A stretch of DNA of 7,491 nucleotides from Bacillota bacterium (GCA_017549385.1 JAFYUX010000157.1:1-7491), one strand, 5' to 3'. Positions 1-6,463 are shown, numbered from the stretch's first letter. Numbers and translations: made by a program. Notes: generated by a model from the sequence alone, not told the origin.

Positions 1-719
1 AGTCTTTCCAGCAATGGCATGAGCTTGTCAGCGGAAAGTCCATCAGCCTCTGGCACTGGAGTGGAAACCTCGTCGCAAGGATCAAGTACATCCAGATCGA
101 GATGGATATATAATCTGCGTTTGCCTGTAGCACGTACAGCCTGGCAGATGTCTTCGAAAAGTCGTTCATTATTATGTACCGGAATCACCGGAATACCAGA
201 CTTTTCAAAATGCGCAGTTTCTGTGTCGTCAAGAACTCGTCCGCCAACGTTTATAATCTGGTCAGTCTGAAGAGGCTCAGTGATAATATGGTCAAAAACA
301 CCATCGCTTTCGCCGAGAAGGGTACGCACGGGCATGCCGTAGAAAAGTTTTGAGCCGGATTCTGATGGGGTGTTGAGGTCGCCGTGGGCGTCAAACCAGA
401 GCACAGCAAGATCTCCAGTAAAATGCTGGTTGAGATAATAGATAGATGCCACGTCAGCATCGCAACCGCCACCTACAGTGAGGCTCTTTCCACGCTTTGC
501 AAATCTAAGCATTTCCAGAGCGTTTTCAGTCTGCTTTAAGATAATATCCTGACCTATGATTTTTTCTCCATCTTTTAAGGAGATGGAATCCTGAGAAACT
601 TCAAGTTCTGTGTACTCCACATCATAGAGATAAAAATCTTCGATTTCTCTGGCGCCATGGTATGTATCCATGTCGTTGCCACCCTGCCACTGCGGGTTTA
701 CAAAAATAAATCTGTTCAT
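1..719 (-). CDS. Arginase/ureohydrolase-family protein (C-terminus off the left edge)
   Basis: The ORF reads leftward from ATG at 719-717 for 239 complete codons to the window edge without a stop. An AGGA (complement of 728-731) lies 8 nt upstream of the ATG. Ureohydrolase metal motifs occur in the right order: GGGCDAD at residues 83-89, WFDAHGDLN at 108-116 (D110, H112, D114) and HLDLDVLDP at 206-214 (D208, D210). TPVPEADGLS at 220-229 fits the usual substrate-loop segment. The family uses a binuclear Mn centre to hydrolyse guanidino or formimino groups (arginase, agmatinase, formimidoylglutamase, proclavaminate amidinohydrolase). The motif usually reads GGDH or, in HutG-type enzymes, GGGH; here Cys86 occupies the His ligand position. 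Substrate cannot be assigned from sequence, and neighbours give no arginine, agmatine or histidine pathway clue. Family members are usually about 300 aa, so roughly 50-70 residues are probably missing. Family assignment is firm; specificity is unknown. Confidence 0.9.
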   Translation of the reverse strand, partial: MNRFIFVNPQWQGGNDMDTYHGAREIEDFYLYDVEYTELEVSQDSISLKDGEKIIGQDIILKQTENALEMLRFAKRGKSLTVGGGCDADVASIYYLNQHFTGDLAVLWFDAHGDLNTPSESGSKLFYGMPVRTLLGESDGVFDHIITEPLQTDQIINVGGRVLDDTETAHFEKSGIPVIPVHNNERLFEDICQAVRATGKRRLYIHLDLDVLDPCDEVSTPVPEADGLSADKLMPLLER

Positions 720-759
720 AATATATGTCCTGAAGGCTGTTCCAGACAGGTCAGCCCGA

Positions 760-788
760 TTCACAGTAAAATCTATTTATGATATAAT
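760..788 (+). promoter_or_regulatory. Promoter of the queH-priA-def-fmt-rsmB cluster
   Basis: TTCACA (760-765, 5 of 6 matches to TTGACA) is separated by exactly 17 bp from a perfect TATAAT (783-788). The predicted start is about 795, giving a 5' UTR of about 65 nt before the queH ATG at 861. It is the only near-consensus sigma-A-type promoter found upstream of the cluster. Confidence 0.75.
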
Positions 789-831
789 AAAATGCTATGC
801 AATAAGGCAAAAAGCATATGTTTACGGAAAG

Positions 832-840
832 ATTATACCA
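832..840 (-). promoter_or_regulatory. Possible extended -10 for the arginase-family gene
   Basis: Read on the minus strand, 840 to 832 is TGGTATAAT, a perfect extended -10 (TGnTATAAT). I see no good -35 hexamer at 17-18 bp spacing. It would start transcription near 825 and give a leader of about 105 nt that overlaps, antisense, the rightward queH promoter. This is inference from one motif in AT-rich DNA. Confidence 0.3.
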
Positions 841-845
841 CGGAA

Positions 846-852
846 AAAGGAG
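846..852 (+). promoter_or_regulatory. Ribosome binding site deciding the queH start
   Basis: AAAGGAG lies 8 nt before ATG at 861. It selects 861 over the upstream in-frame ATG at 792, which lies at or upstream of the predicted transcription start, and over ATG 954, which has only a weak, distant GGAG (930-933) before it. Confidence 0.8.
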
Positions 853-860
853 AAGAAGTT

Positions 861-1547
861 ATGTCTGCAGACGCAAAAGTAAGCAAAACAACAAAACATC
901 ATAACGATGGCTTCGCCAACGCGGCTAACGGAGTTAGCACAGAGCGCAAGAGCATGCTTCTTCACAGCTGCTGCGGACCATGCAGCACTGCTGTTATCGA
1001 AAGATTGCTGGACAGGTATGATCTTACTGTGTATTTTTATAATCCAAACATTACAAACGAAGGTGAATATTACAAGCGTCTCGAGGCTCAAAAGATATTT
1101 ATCGATGCATATAACAAAGAGATTCCTGAGGACAGACAGATAAAGCTGGTAGAAGGTCCATATGATCCGGAAAACTGGCTTATGGCTGTAAAGGGTCTGG
1201 AAGAAGAACCTGAAAACGGTGCAAGATGTACAAAGTGCTTTGAAGTCCGTATGAGACAGACTGCAGAGGCTGCTCAGGAAATGGGTGCTGAGACTTTTGC
1301 TTCTACGCTTTCAGTGAGTCCTCATAAAAACACAAACCGCATAAATGACATAGGATATGTGTTGGAAAAAGAGTTTGAACCACATTTTCTCGATGAAAGC
1401 TTCAAGAAAAAAGACGGTTTCAGACGTTCTACAGAAATGTCCCGTCAGTACGATATTTATCGTCAGAGTTATTGCGGCTGTATCTTTTCTGAAAGACCAG
1501 GCTACGGACCTGAGGATCCGTCGCTGGAAAGAAGGTTAAAAGAATGA
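861..1547 (+). CDS. queH: Epoxyqueuosine reductase QueH
   Basis: This 228-aa protein carries the QueH (former DUF208) cysteine signature: LLHSCCGPCS at residues 33-42 (C37, C38, C41), ARCTKC at 121-126 (C123, C126), SPHKN at 153-157 and YCGC at 204-207. QueH reduces epoxyqueuosine to queuosine in tRNA, the last step of queuosine synthesis. It uses a [4Fe-4S] cluster with an adjacent metal site and is unrelated to cobalamin-dependent QueG. The family core usually begins within a few residues of the LLHxCC motif, so the first 29 or so residues here are a polar, low-conservation extension. DNA for residues 16-26 holds two hairpins (see repeat at 905-938). Its stop overlaps the priA start (ATGA at 1544-1547), so the two are probably translationally coupled. 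It is cytoplasmic and the first gene of the cluster. Start chosen from the SD; Met32 (954) is the alternative. Confidence 0.93.
   Translation: MSADAKVSKTTKHHNDGFANAANGVSTERKSMLLHSCCGPCSTAVIERLLDRYDLTVYFYNPNITNEGEYYKRLEAQKIFIDAYNKEIPEDRQIKLVEGPYDPENWLMAVKGLEEEPENGARCTKCFEVRMRQTAEAAQEMGAETFASTLSVSPHKNTNRINDIGYVLEKEFEPHFLDESFKKKDGFRRSTEMSRQYDIYRQSYCGCIFSERPGYGPEDPSLERRLKE
905..938 (+). repeat. Tandem short palindromes inside the queH N-terminal extension
   Basis: Two adjacent hairpins occur: TGGC-TTC-GCCA (908-918) and a perfect 6-bp stem GCTAAC-GGA-GTTAGC (924-938). The first sits in a 19-nt unit (905-923) that matches 16 of 19 bases with 4084-4102 in the def-fmt gap. The unit is read in frame as residues 16-26 if queH starts at 861. 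Confidence 0.6.
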
Positions 1548-3556
1548 GATACGTAAAAGTGATAATAGACCATGTCAGCGACCACACGGACATGCTCTTT
1601 ACTTACAGATGTCCTTTCGACCAGGTCGCTGTAGGAAGTGTGGTGGAAGTGCCTTTTGGTAAAGGCAACAAAAAAAAGAAAGCTTATGTCTTTGAGGTCA
1701 GCGATGAAAACACAGAAGGTCTCAAAAATCTCAAAGATGTTTCGGCAGTAGATGAGGCTTATGTCATCCCCGAGGATCTTATAGATATCTGTCGCTGGAT
1801 GAAAGAAACTTATCTCTGCAGATATATAGATGCTATAAAATGTGTTATTCCGGTAGGGGATGCTGCAAAGCGCGGCAAGAGAAAAGATCCTTATGCAGAT
1901 CTCGATGTACCGCATCTGCCGGCACCTGAGCTTACTTCTCAGCAGCAGAATGCTCTGGATACTATACTGCCTGCAGTTGCTGGTAAAACTGCGGAGACAT
2001 TCCTTATAAACGGTGTCACAAGCAGCGGCAAGACGGAAATCTATATGAGGGTTGCAGAACAGGTTCTCAACCAGGGCAGAGATGTTATCATTCTAGTTCC
2101 TGAAATTTCTCTTACACCTCAGACTATTCACAGATTTGTGGGCCGTTTCGGAAGCAACACAGTGGCTGTACTCCACAGCAAGATGACAAAAGGTCAGAGA
2201 TATGATCAGTGGATCAGAGTGAGAAACGGCGGTGCACGTATTCTCATAGGTGCCAGATCTGGTATATTTGCTCCTTTTGAAAATCTGGGGGCGATTATTA
2301 TAGACGAAGAGCACGAGCTGGCATATAAGTCAGATATGACTCCAAAGTATGATGCTATCGATGCGGCTCTTGAGAGAGCTAGACTTAAAGATGGCATTGT
2401 TATTCTCGGGTCGGCGACGCCGTCGGTAGTCAGCAGGTATAGGGCCGAAAAAGGTATTTATACAGAAATCAGGCTTACTGAGAGATACAACAAGACTCCG
2501 CTGCCGTTTGTACATATTGCGGATATGAGACAGGAGCTCAAGCAGGGCAACAGAAGTATTTTTAGCGTGGCACTTTATCAGAAGATAAAAGAAAGCCTTG
2601 ATGCCGGAAAGCAGGCTATCCTGTTCTTAAACAGAAGAGGGTATTCGTCATTTGTTTCCTGCAGAAGCTGCGGGTACGTTATGAAATGTGATACCTGCGG
2701 GGTTTCCCTTACTTATCATAAGGCCAGTGGTATGGCAGAGTGTCATTACTGTGGCAGACGTGTGAGGGTACCGTCAAAATGTCCAAGCTGTACAAGTCCA
2801 TATATCAGGCATTTTGGTATAGGTACAGAGAGAGTAGAAGAAGCTGCTCGTGAGACTTTTCCAGAGGCAAAGGTGGCACGACTGGATCTTGATACTGCCA
2901 GACGAAAGGGTGAGACTGACAGGATTTTAAACTCTTTCCGAAAAGGAGAGACGCAGATTCTGGTTGGTACACAGCTTGTGGCCAAAGGTCTCGACTTTGA
3001 CAATGTCGGAGTTGTGGGGATTATTGCTGCAGATATTTCACTCAATATTCCTGATTACAGGTCCGCGGAGAGGACGTATCAGCTCATAGTTCAGGCTGCA
3101 GGACGTGCAGGACGAGGTTATGAGGCTGGGCAGGTTGTCATTCAGACGTATTCTCCGGATGACAGGACTATTTTGGCTGCTGCGGCAGATGATCATGATG
3201 CTTTTTATCGCAACGAGGTTATGCTGCGCAGAGTCACAGGCTATCCGCCTTTTACAAATATCATCAGACTGGTGTTTAACGGTCAGACTGAGGAGGACTG
3301 TATAAGAGAGGCTTCTGCGGTTTATGACAAAATCATCAGTTCGGAGCTGGCAAAGAGGGGCGAACTTCTCTCGCCACAGCCGGCATATATGACAAAGTTA
3401 AATGAAACATGGCGATATCATGTTATAATAAAAAGTCCGGTACAAAGGACTAACAGCTATCTGGAACTTATCTCACAGATAAAGAGCGAAAGACTGGCTG
3501 ATAACTCGTTAAGAACTACAATGCTGGTGGAAATCGATCCATACAGTTTTACGTAA
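1544..3556 (+). CDS. priA: Primosomal protein N' (replication restart helicase PriA)
   Basis: This 670-aa superfamily 2 DNA helicase reloads the replisome at stalled forks and, in Firmicutes, works with DnaD/DnaB/DnaI. The N-terminal fork-binding region covers residues 1 to about 110. Walker A is GVTSSGKTE (157-165), the DEEH box is 254-257, and motif III is GSATPS (289-294). A two-zinc module inserted in the helicase has eight Cys: 373, 376, 382, 385, 400, 403, 413 and 416. Motif V is GTQLVAKGLDF (475-485) and motif VI is QAAGRAGRG (517-525). All key residues are present. It is shorter than E. coli PriA (732 aa) and B. subtilis PriA (about 805 aa), mainly in the N-terminal part. The ATG overlaps the queH stop by 4 nt, and no strong separate SD is evident (AAGAAGG lies 13 nt upstream), consistent with coupling. 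It is co-oriented with def, fmt and rsmB, the usual Firmicute neighbourhood. Confidence 0.98.
   Translation: MRYVKVIIDHVSDHTDMLFTYRCPFDQVAVGSVVEVPFGKGNKKKKAYVFEVSDENTEGLKNLKDVSAVDEAYVIPEDLIDICRWMKETYLCRYIDAIKCVIPVGDAAKRGKRKDPYADLDVPHLPAPELTSQQQNALDTILPAVAGKTAETFLINGVTSSGKTEIYMRVAEQVLNQGRDVIILVPEISLTPQTIHRFVGRFGSNTVAVLHSKMTKGQRYDQWIRVRNGGARILIGARSGIFAPFENLGAIIIDEEHELAYKSDMTPKYDAIDAALERARLKDGIVILGSATPSVVSRYRAEKGIYTEIRLTERYNKTPLPFVHIADMRQELKQGNRSIFSVALYQKIKESLDAGKQAILFLNRRGYSSFVSCRSCGYVMKCDTCGVSLTYHKASGMAECHYCGRRVRVPSKCPSCTSPYIRHFGIGTERVEEAARETFPEAKVARLDLDTARRKGETDRILNSFRKGETQILVGTQLVAKGLDFDNVGVVGIIAADISLNIPDYRSAERTYQLIVQAAGRAGRGYEAGQVVIQTYSPDDRTILAAAADDHDAFYRNEVMLRRVTGYPPFTNIIRLVFNGQTEEDCIREASAVYDKIISSELAKRGELLSPQPAYMTKLNETWRYHVIIKSPVQRTNSYLELISQIKSERLADNSLRTTMLVEIDPYSFT
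3421..3429 (+). promoter_or_regulatory. Possible internal promoter (extended -10) for def-fmt
   Basis: TGTTATAAT is a perfect extended -10 inside the 3' end of priA, 160 bp before the def start. No convincing -35 is seen at 16-18 bp. It would start transcription near 3436. The bases also encode priA residues, so chance is possible. Confidence 0.3.
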
Positions 3557-3588
3557 CATTTATACACAGTATATAAAGGAGAAAGAAA

Positions 3589-4059
3589 ATGGCATTAAGA
3601 AACATTGTTACTGAAGGTGACGATACATTAAGAAAAGTTTGCAGACCTGTTGGCGAAATCACTGACAGAATCCAGGTTCTCATCGACGATATGATTGAAA
3701 CAATGAACGAAGCACAGGGCGTTGGTATTGCAGCTCCACAGGTTGGTGTTCTCAGAAGAATCTTTATCGTTGATATCGGCGACGGTCCAATCGTTCTCAT
3801 CAACCCGGAAATCCTCGAAATGTCAGGCGAACAGGAAGACATGGAAGGTTGCCTCAGCGTACCTGGCAAGGCTGGCAACGTAAAGAGAGCAAACTACGTT
3901 AAGATCAAGGGTCTCGACAGAGAAGGCAACGAAGTTATCCACGAAGGTACAGAACTTCTCGCAAGAGCATTCCAGCACGAATACGATCACCTTGATGGCA
4001 TCTTATACATCGACAAGGCTGACGAAGTTGTAGACGCAGAATACTACGACGAAGAATAA
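3589..4059 (+). CDS. def: Peptide deformylase
   Basis: This 156-aa metalloenzyme removes the N-formyl group from nascent polypeptides as they leave the ribosome. All three family motifs are intact: GVGIAAPQVG (44-53), EGCLSVPG (86-93) and QHEYDHLDG (129-137). The catalytic metal, usually Fe(II), would be held by C88, H130 and H134, with E131 as the general base. Length is normal for a bacterial deformylase, and the acidic C-terminal tail is short. The start follows AAAGGAG (3575-3581) by 7 nt. It lies 32 bp after priA and is followed by fmt, which installs the group it removes. Codon choice is more biased than in priA (Arg nearly all AGA, many ATC, AAC, GAA and CTC), suggesting high expression. 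Confidence 0.97.
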   Translation: MALRNIVTEGDDTLRKVCRPVGEITDRIQVLIDDMIETMNEAQGVGIAAPQVGVLRRIFIVDIGDGPIVLINPEILEMSGEQEDMEGCLSVPGKAGNVKRANYVKIKGLDREGNEVIHEGTELLARAFQHEYDHLDGILYIDKADEVVDAEYYDEE

Positions 4060-4083
4060 TTAACCGCACAAGATCAAAATTCC

Positions 4084-4102
4084 CGATGGCTCCGCCATCA
4101 CG
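4084..4102 (+). repeat. Palindromic repeat in the def-fmt gap
   Basis: The core is a perfect 6-bp stem with a 3-nt loop: GATGGC (4085-4090), TCC, GCCATC (4094-4099). There is no T-run after it, so it is not a convincing intrinsic terminator. The 19-nt unit matches 905-923 at 16 of 19 positions. In mRNA it could act as a processing or stability hairpin just upstream of the fmt SD. Confidence 0.6.
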
Positions 4103-4122
4103 ATATATAAGGAGGTATTGTA

Positions 4123-5064
4123 ATGAGCAAAGACCTTAAAATTATTTATATGGGCACACCAGAATTTGCAGTGCCGCCTCTCAAGGCAATGGCTGCAGAA
4201 GGTTACAATGTGGCTCTCGTTTTAACTCAGCCTGACAAGGCAAGAGACAGAGGTAAAAAAGTACAGCCTACTCCTGTAAAGGCGGCTGCACTTGAAGCAG
4301 GCTTTGAAGTTGATCAGCCTGAAAAAGTTAAAAACAACCCAGAACTCATTCAGGAACTCAAGGATATCAATCCGGATATCATCATTGTAGCTGCATACGG
4401 CAAGATTCTTCCTGTTGAGCTTCTCGAAATCCCAAGACTCGGTTGCGTAAATATCCACGCATCACTTCTTCCGAGATTCAGAGGTGCTGCACCTATCCAG
4501 CGCAGCATCATGGCTGGCGACGAAAAGACTGGTGTAACTCTCATGTACATGGAAGAAGGTCTTGATACAGGCGATATGATTGCAAAGGCAGAAACTTATA
4601 TAGAAAAGAAGACATCTGATGATCTTCATGACGAACTTTCTGAAATGGGCGCAAAGCTTCTTATGGAATACCTTCCAAAGATCGCTTCTGGCGACATCGC
4701 TCCTGAAAAGCAGGATGATTCCCTTGCGTGCTATTCTCCAATGATCATGAAAGAAGAAGGTCATATCGATTTTACAAAGAGCGCATTTTCTATCGAATGT
4801 CTCGTAAGAGGCATGCCAATGCGTCCAGGTGCTTACTGCGACTACAACGGTCAGCAGATGAAGATCAGAGCTGCAGAGGTTTCTGATAAAAATTCTGGTG
4901 CAGCACCAGGCACAATCATCAATGTTGACGCAAAGAAAATCTACGTTGCATGCGGCGAAGGCACACTGGAAGTGACAAATATCCAGATGCCTGGCAAAAA
5001 GGCTGTGGCAGTAGCTGATTACCTCAAGGGTAACAAGATCGAAACAGGTATCGTTCTCTCATAG
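4123..5064 (+). CDS. fmt: Methionyl-tRNA formyltransferase
   Basis: This 313-aa enzyme transfers formyl from 10-formyl-tetrahydrofolate to Met-tRNA(fMet), making the bacterial initiator. The N-terminal formyltransferase domain starts with YMGTPEFAVPPL (9-20) and contains the basic loop RDRGKKVQPTPVK (41-53), which in the family contacts the tRNA acceptor end. The active-site segment is NIHASLLPRFRGAAPIQR (110-127) and is followed by LDTGD (147-151). N110, H112 and D148 correspond to the catalytic triad. The C-terminal tRNA-binding beta-barrel covers about residues 206-313. Length matches E. coli Fmt (315 aa). An unusually complete SD, AAGGAGGT (4109-4116), sits 6 nt before ATG, predicting strong initiation. 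It pairs with def in the formylation-deformylation cycle, and rsmB follows almost immediately. Confidence 0.98.
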   Translation: MSKDLKIIYMGTPEFAVPPLKAMAAEGYNVALVLTQPDKARDRGKKVQPTPVKAAALEAGFEVDQPEKVKNNPELIQELKDINPDIIIVAAYGKILPVELLEIPRLGCVNIHASLLPRFRGAAPIQRSIMAGDEKTGVTLMYMEEGLDTGDMIAKAETYIEKKTSDDLHDELSEMGAKLLMEYLPKIASGDIAPEKQDDSLACYSPMIMKEEGHIDFTKSAFSIECLVRGMPMRPGAYCDYNGQQMKIRAAEVSDKNSGAAPGTIINVDAKKIYVACGEGTLEVTNIQMPGKKAVAVADYLKGNKIETGIVLS

Positions 5065-5065
5065 C

Positions 5066-5071
5066 AGGTGA
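5066..5071 (+). promoter_or_regulatory. AGGTGA ribosome binding site, favouring a TTG start for rsmB
   Basis: AGGTGA matches the 3' half of the consensus SD AAGGAGGTGA. It ends 5 nt before TTG at 5077, which is optimal for this SD register. It overlaps the upstream GTG candidate at 5068, which has no SD of its own because it falls just after the fmt stop. Confidence 0.5.
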
Positions 5072-6384
5072 AAGATTTGGATAAAAACAGAAAAGCTGCA
5101 TACGAAGTGCTGTTTGATATCGAAACAAAAGGCGCGTACTCAAACATCGCTCTCAACCGCACAATGGAAAAACTCCATCCCGACAACGAAGCTCTGGTGA
5201 GAAACATCGTTTACGGAGTTCTGGAAAATCTCATATATATCGACTACAAGCTTCAGAAACTTGTCAGCACAAAGCTCCGCAAACTGAGACCTCAGGTTCT
5301 GGTGCTCCTGCGAATGGGTGCATATCAGATTGAGTTTATGGAAAGCGTGCCTGCTTATGCGGCTATCAACGAGTCTGTAGTCATAGCTAAAAAGGTCTGC
5401 AGAGGTCTCGATGGATTTGTGAACGGAGTTCTCAGAAACTACGATCGCAAGTGGCAGGAGATTATTCTTCCTGATGCCCAGAAGGACCCGGCTCATTACC
5501 TCTCTGTAAAGTATTCATACAAAAAGGATATTGCAGAGATGTGGCTTGAGATGTACGGATTCAAACGTACCGAATCAATAATGAAGGCAGGCAACAATCC
5601 TCCTCCTCTCACAATTCGTGTAAATCGCCTCAAAACAACAGCAGGAGAGCTCCGCTCACGCCTGGAAAAGCTGGGGTATGATGTGTGGGATATAAAGACT
5701 GGTGATGAGGAACAGGATCACATTTTAGCTGATATGGCATTTAATGTGACAGGACAGGGTCTCCTTGCTACGGATTGTTTTAAGGAGGGTTTATTTTCTG
5801 TACAGGACATCAGCTCCATGTTGGCTATTTCGGCTCTTAAACCGCAGCCTGGGGACGTTCTCATCGATATCTGTGGCGCACCGGGAGGCAAATCTCTCTG
5901 TGCTGCTGAGATGATGGAAAACAAAGGTCGCATTATTACGTGTGATATTCATGAGCACAAGCTTCAGCTGATTTCAAAAACTGCTGAAAAGCTGGGTGCA
6001 GATATAATAGAAGTAAAGCAAAATGACGGTATGGCTGTCAGAGATGAGTTTGTGGGTATCGCAGATCGAGTAATCGTGGATGCTCCGTGTTCAGGTCTTG
6101 GTGTTGTACGCAGAAAACCTGAAATCAAACTTCATATGGATGCAAAAGGCATCAGTGATCTGGCAGAGATTCAGCTGAAAATTTTAGAGATTTCAGCGCA
6201 GTATCTTAAGGAAAATGGAGTACTGATTTATAGCACTTGTACTATCTCAAAACACGAAAATAAGGGTGTTTTAGAGGCATTTTTGAAAAAAAATAAAAAT
6301 TTTTTTGTGAAGGTGGAAAAACAGCTGTTTCCAGATATTGACAACGCTGACGGCTTTTATTTTACTGTGTTACAGCGATTTTAA
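5068..6384 (+). CDS. rsmB: 16S rRNA (cytosine-967-C5)-methyltransferase RsmB
   Basis: This 438-aa protein (435 from the alternative start) has an N-terminal NusB-like RNA-binding domain (about 1-140, with YSNIALN at 24-30 and VRNIVYGVLEN at 44-54) joined to a NOL1/NOP2/Sun methyltransferase domain. Motifs include VQDISSML (245-252), the SAM loop DICGAPGGKS (267-276), VDAPCSGLG (337-345) and YSTCTISKHEN (388-398). C391 is expected to attack C6 of the target cytosine, and C341 to release the product. The C-terminus DGFYFTVLQRF fits the family. It methylates C967 (E. coli numbering) of 16S rRNA using SAM. Coordinates use GTG 5068, but TTG 5077 is better supported by the AGGTGA SD. The fmt stop is only 3 or 12 bp upstream. 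In many Firmicutes rlmN, a PP2C phosphatase and prkC follow; here a terminator follows instead. Confidence 0.96.
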   Translation: MKDLDKNRKAAYEVLFDIETKGAYSNIALNRTMEKLHPDNEALVRNIVYGVLENLIYIDYKLQKLVSTKLRKLRPQVLVLLRMGAYQIEFMESVPAYAAINESVVIAKKVCRGLDGFVNGVLRNYDRKWQEIILPDAQKDPAHYLSVKYSYKKDIAEMWLEMYGFKRTESIMKAGNNPPPLTIRVNRLKTTAGELRSRLEKLGYDVWDIKTGDEEQDHILADMAFNVTGQGLLATDCFKEGLFSVQDISSMLAISALKPQPGDVLIDICGAPGGKSLCAAEMMENKGRIITCDIHEHKLQLISKTAEKLGADIIEVKQNDGMAVRDEFVGIADRVIVDAPCSGLGVVRRKPEIKLHMDAKGISDLAEIQLKILEISAQYLKENGVLIYSTCTISKHENKGVLEAFLKKNKNFFVKVEKQLFPDIDNADGFYFTVLQRF

Positions 6385-6390
6385 CAATTT

Positions 6391-6407
6391 TGTAACACAA
6401 CTGTAAC
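6391..6407 (+). promoter_or_regulatory. Candidate WalR (YycF/VicR) box upstream of the NlpC/P60 gene
   Basis: TGTAAC-ACAAC-TGTAAC is a direct repeat that matches the published WalR consensus TGTWAH-N5-TGTWAH at every defined position. A degenerate third half-site, TTTAAC, lies exactly 11 bp earlier (6380-6385, overlapping the rsmB stop). WalR controls wall hydrolases, many of them NlpC/P60 or related, in Bacilli. The box ends 56 bp before the -35 of the hydrolase promoter, somewhat distant but on the upstream, activating side. Presence of WalR in this organism cannot be seen here. Confidence 0.5.
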
Positions 6408-6416
6408 AATACTCTA

Positions 6417-6440
6417 AAGGGGCCCCGAAAGGGGCTTCTT
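6417..6440 (+). terminator. Rho-independent terminator after rsmB
   Basis: A GC-rich stem GCCCC/GGGGC (6422-6426 with 6431-6435) closes on a GAAA tetraloop. It extends outward through two G-U pairs, one G-C and two A-U pairs to 10 bp (6417-6440). The trailing TTCTT is mostly taken up by the stem, so the free U-tract is weak, but position and stability make termination likely. Confidence 0.75.
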
Positions 6441-6463
6441 GACGTTAATTGGAAATATCTGGA

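Noticed and set aside
19..472. Open frames at 19-270 (+) and 251-472 (-) overlapping the arginase-family gene.
   Set aside because: The minus-strand frame from 719 contains all ureohydrolase motifs in order. The others are alternate-frame shadows without recognisable features.
735..756. GGCTG/CAGCC inverted repeat between the divergent genes as an operator.
   Set aside because: Only 5 bp per arm with an unstructured 12-nt loop, well within chance for this length of DNA.
792..860. Upstream in-frame ATG at 792 as the queH start.
   Set aside because: It lies only 4 nt after the TATAAT, at or before the predicted transcription start, and has no SD.
1670..1677. A8 run in priA as a programmed frameshift site.
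   Set aside because: It simply encodes KKKK at residues 43-46. The frame continues through all helicase motifs, and no stimulatory structure or alternate product is evident.
1502..1915. 137-codon open frame on the minus strand, antisense to the start of priA.
   Set aside because: It lies entirely across the queH end and conserved priA codons, has no SD or family motif, and is a shadow frame.
6439..6444. TTGACG as a -35 element after the rsmB terminator.
   Set aside because: It is 5 of 6 to consensus, but no -10-like hexamer lies 16-18 bp downstream. TTGCAA at 6464 has exact 17-bp spacing to TATAAT.
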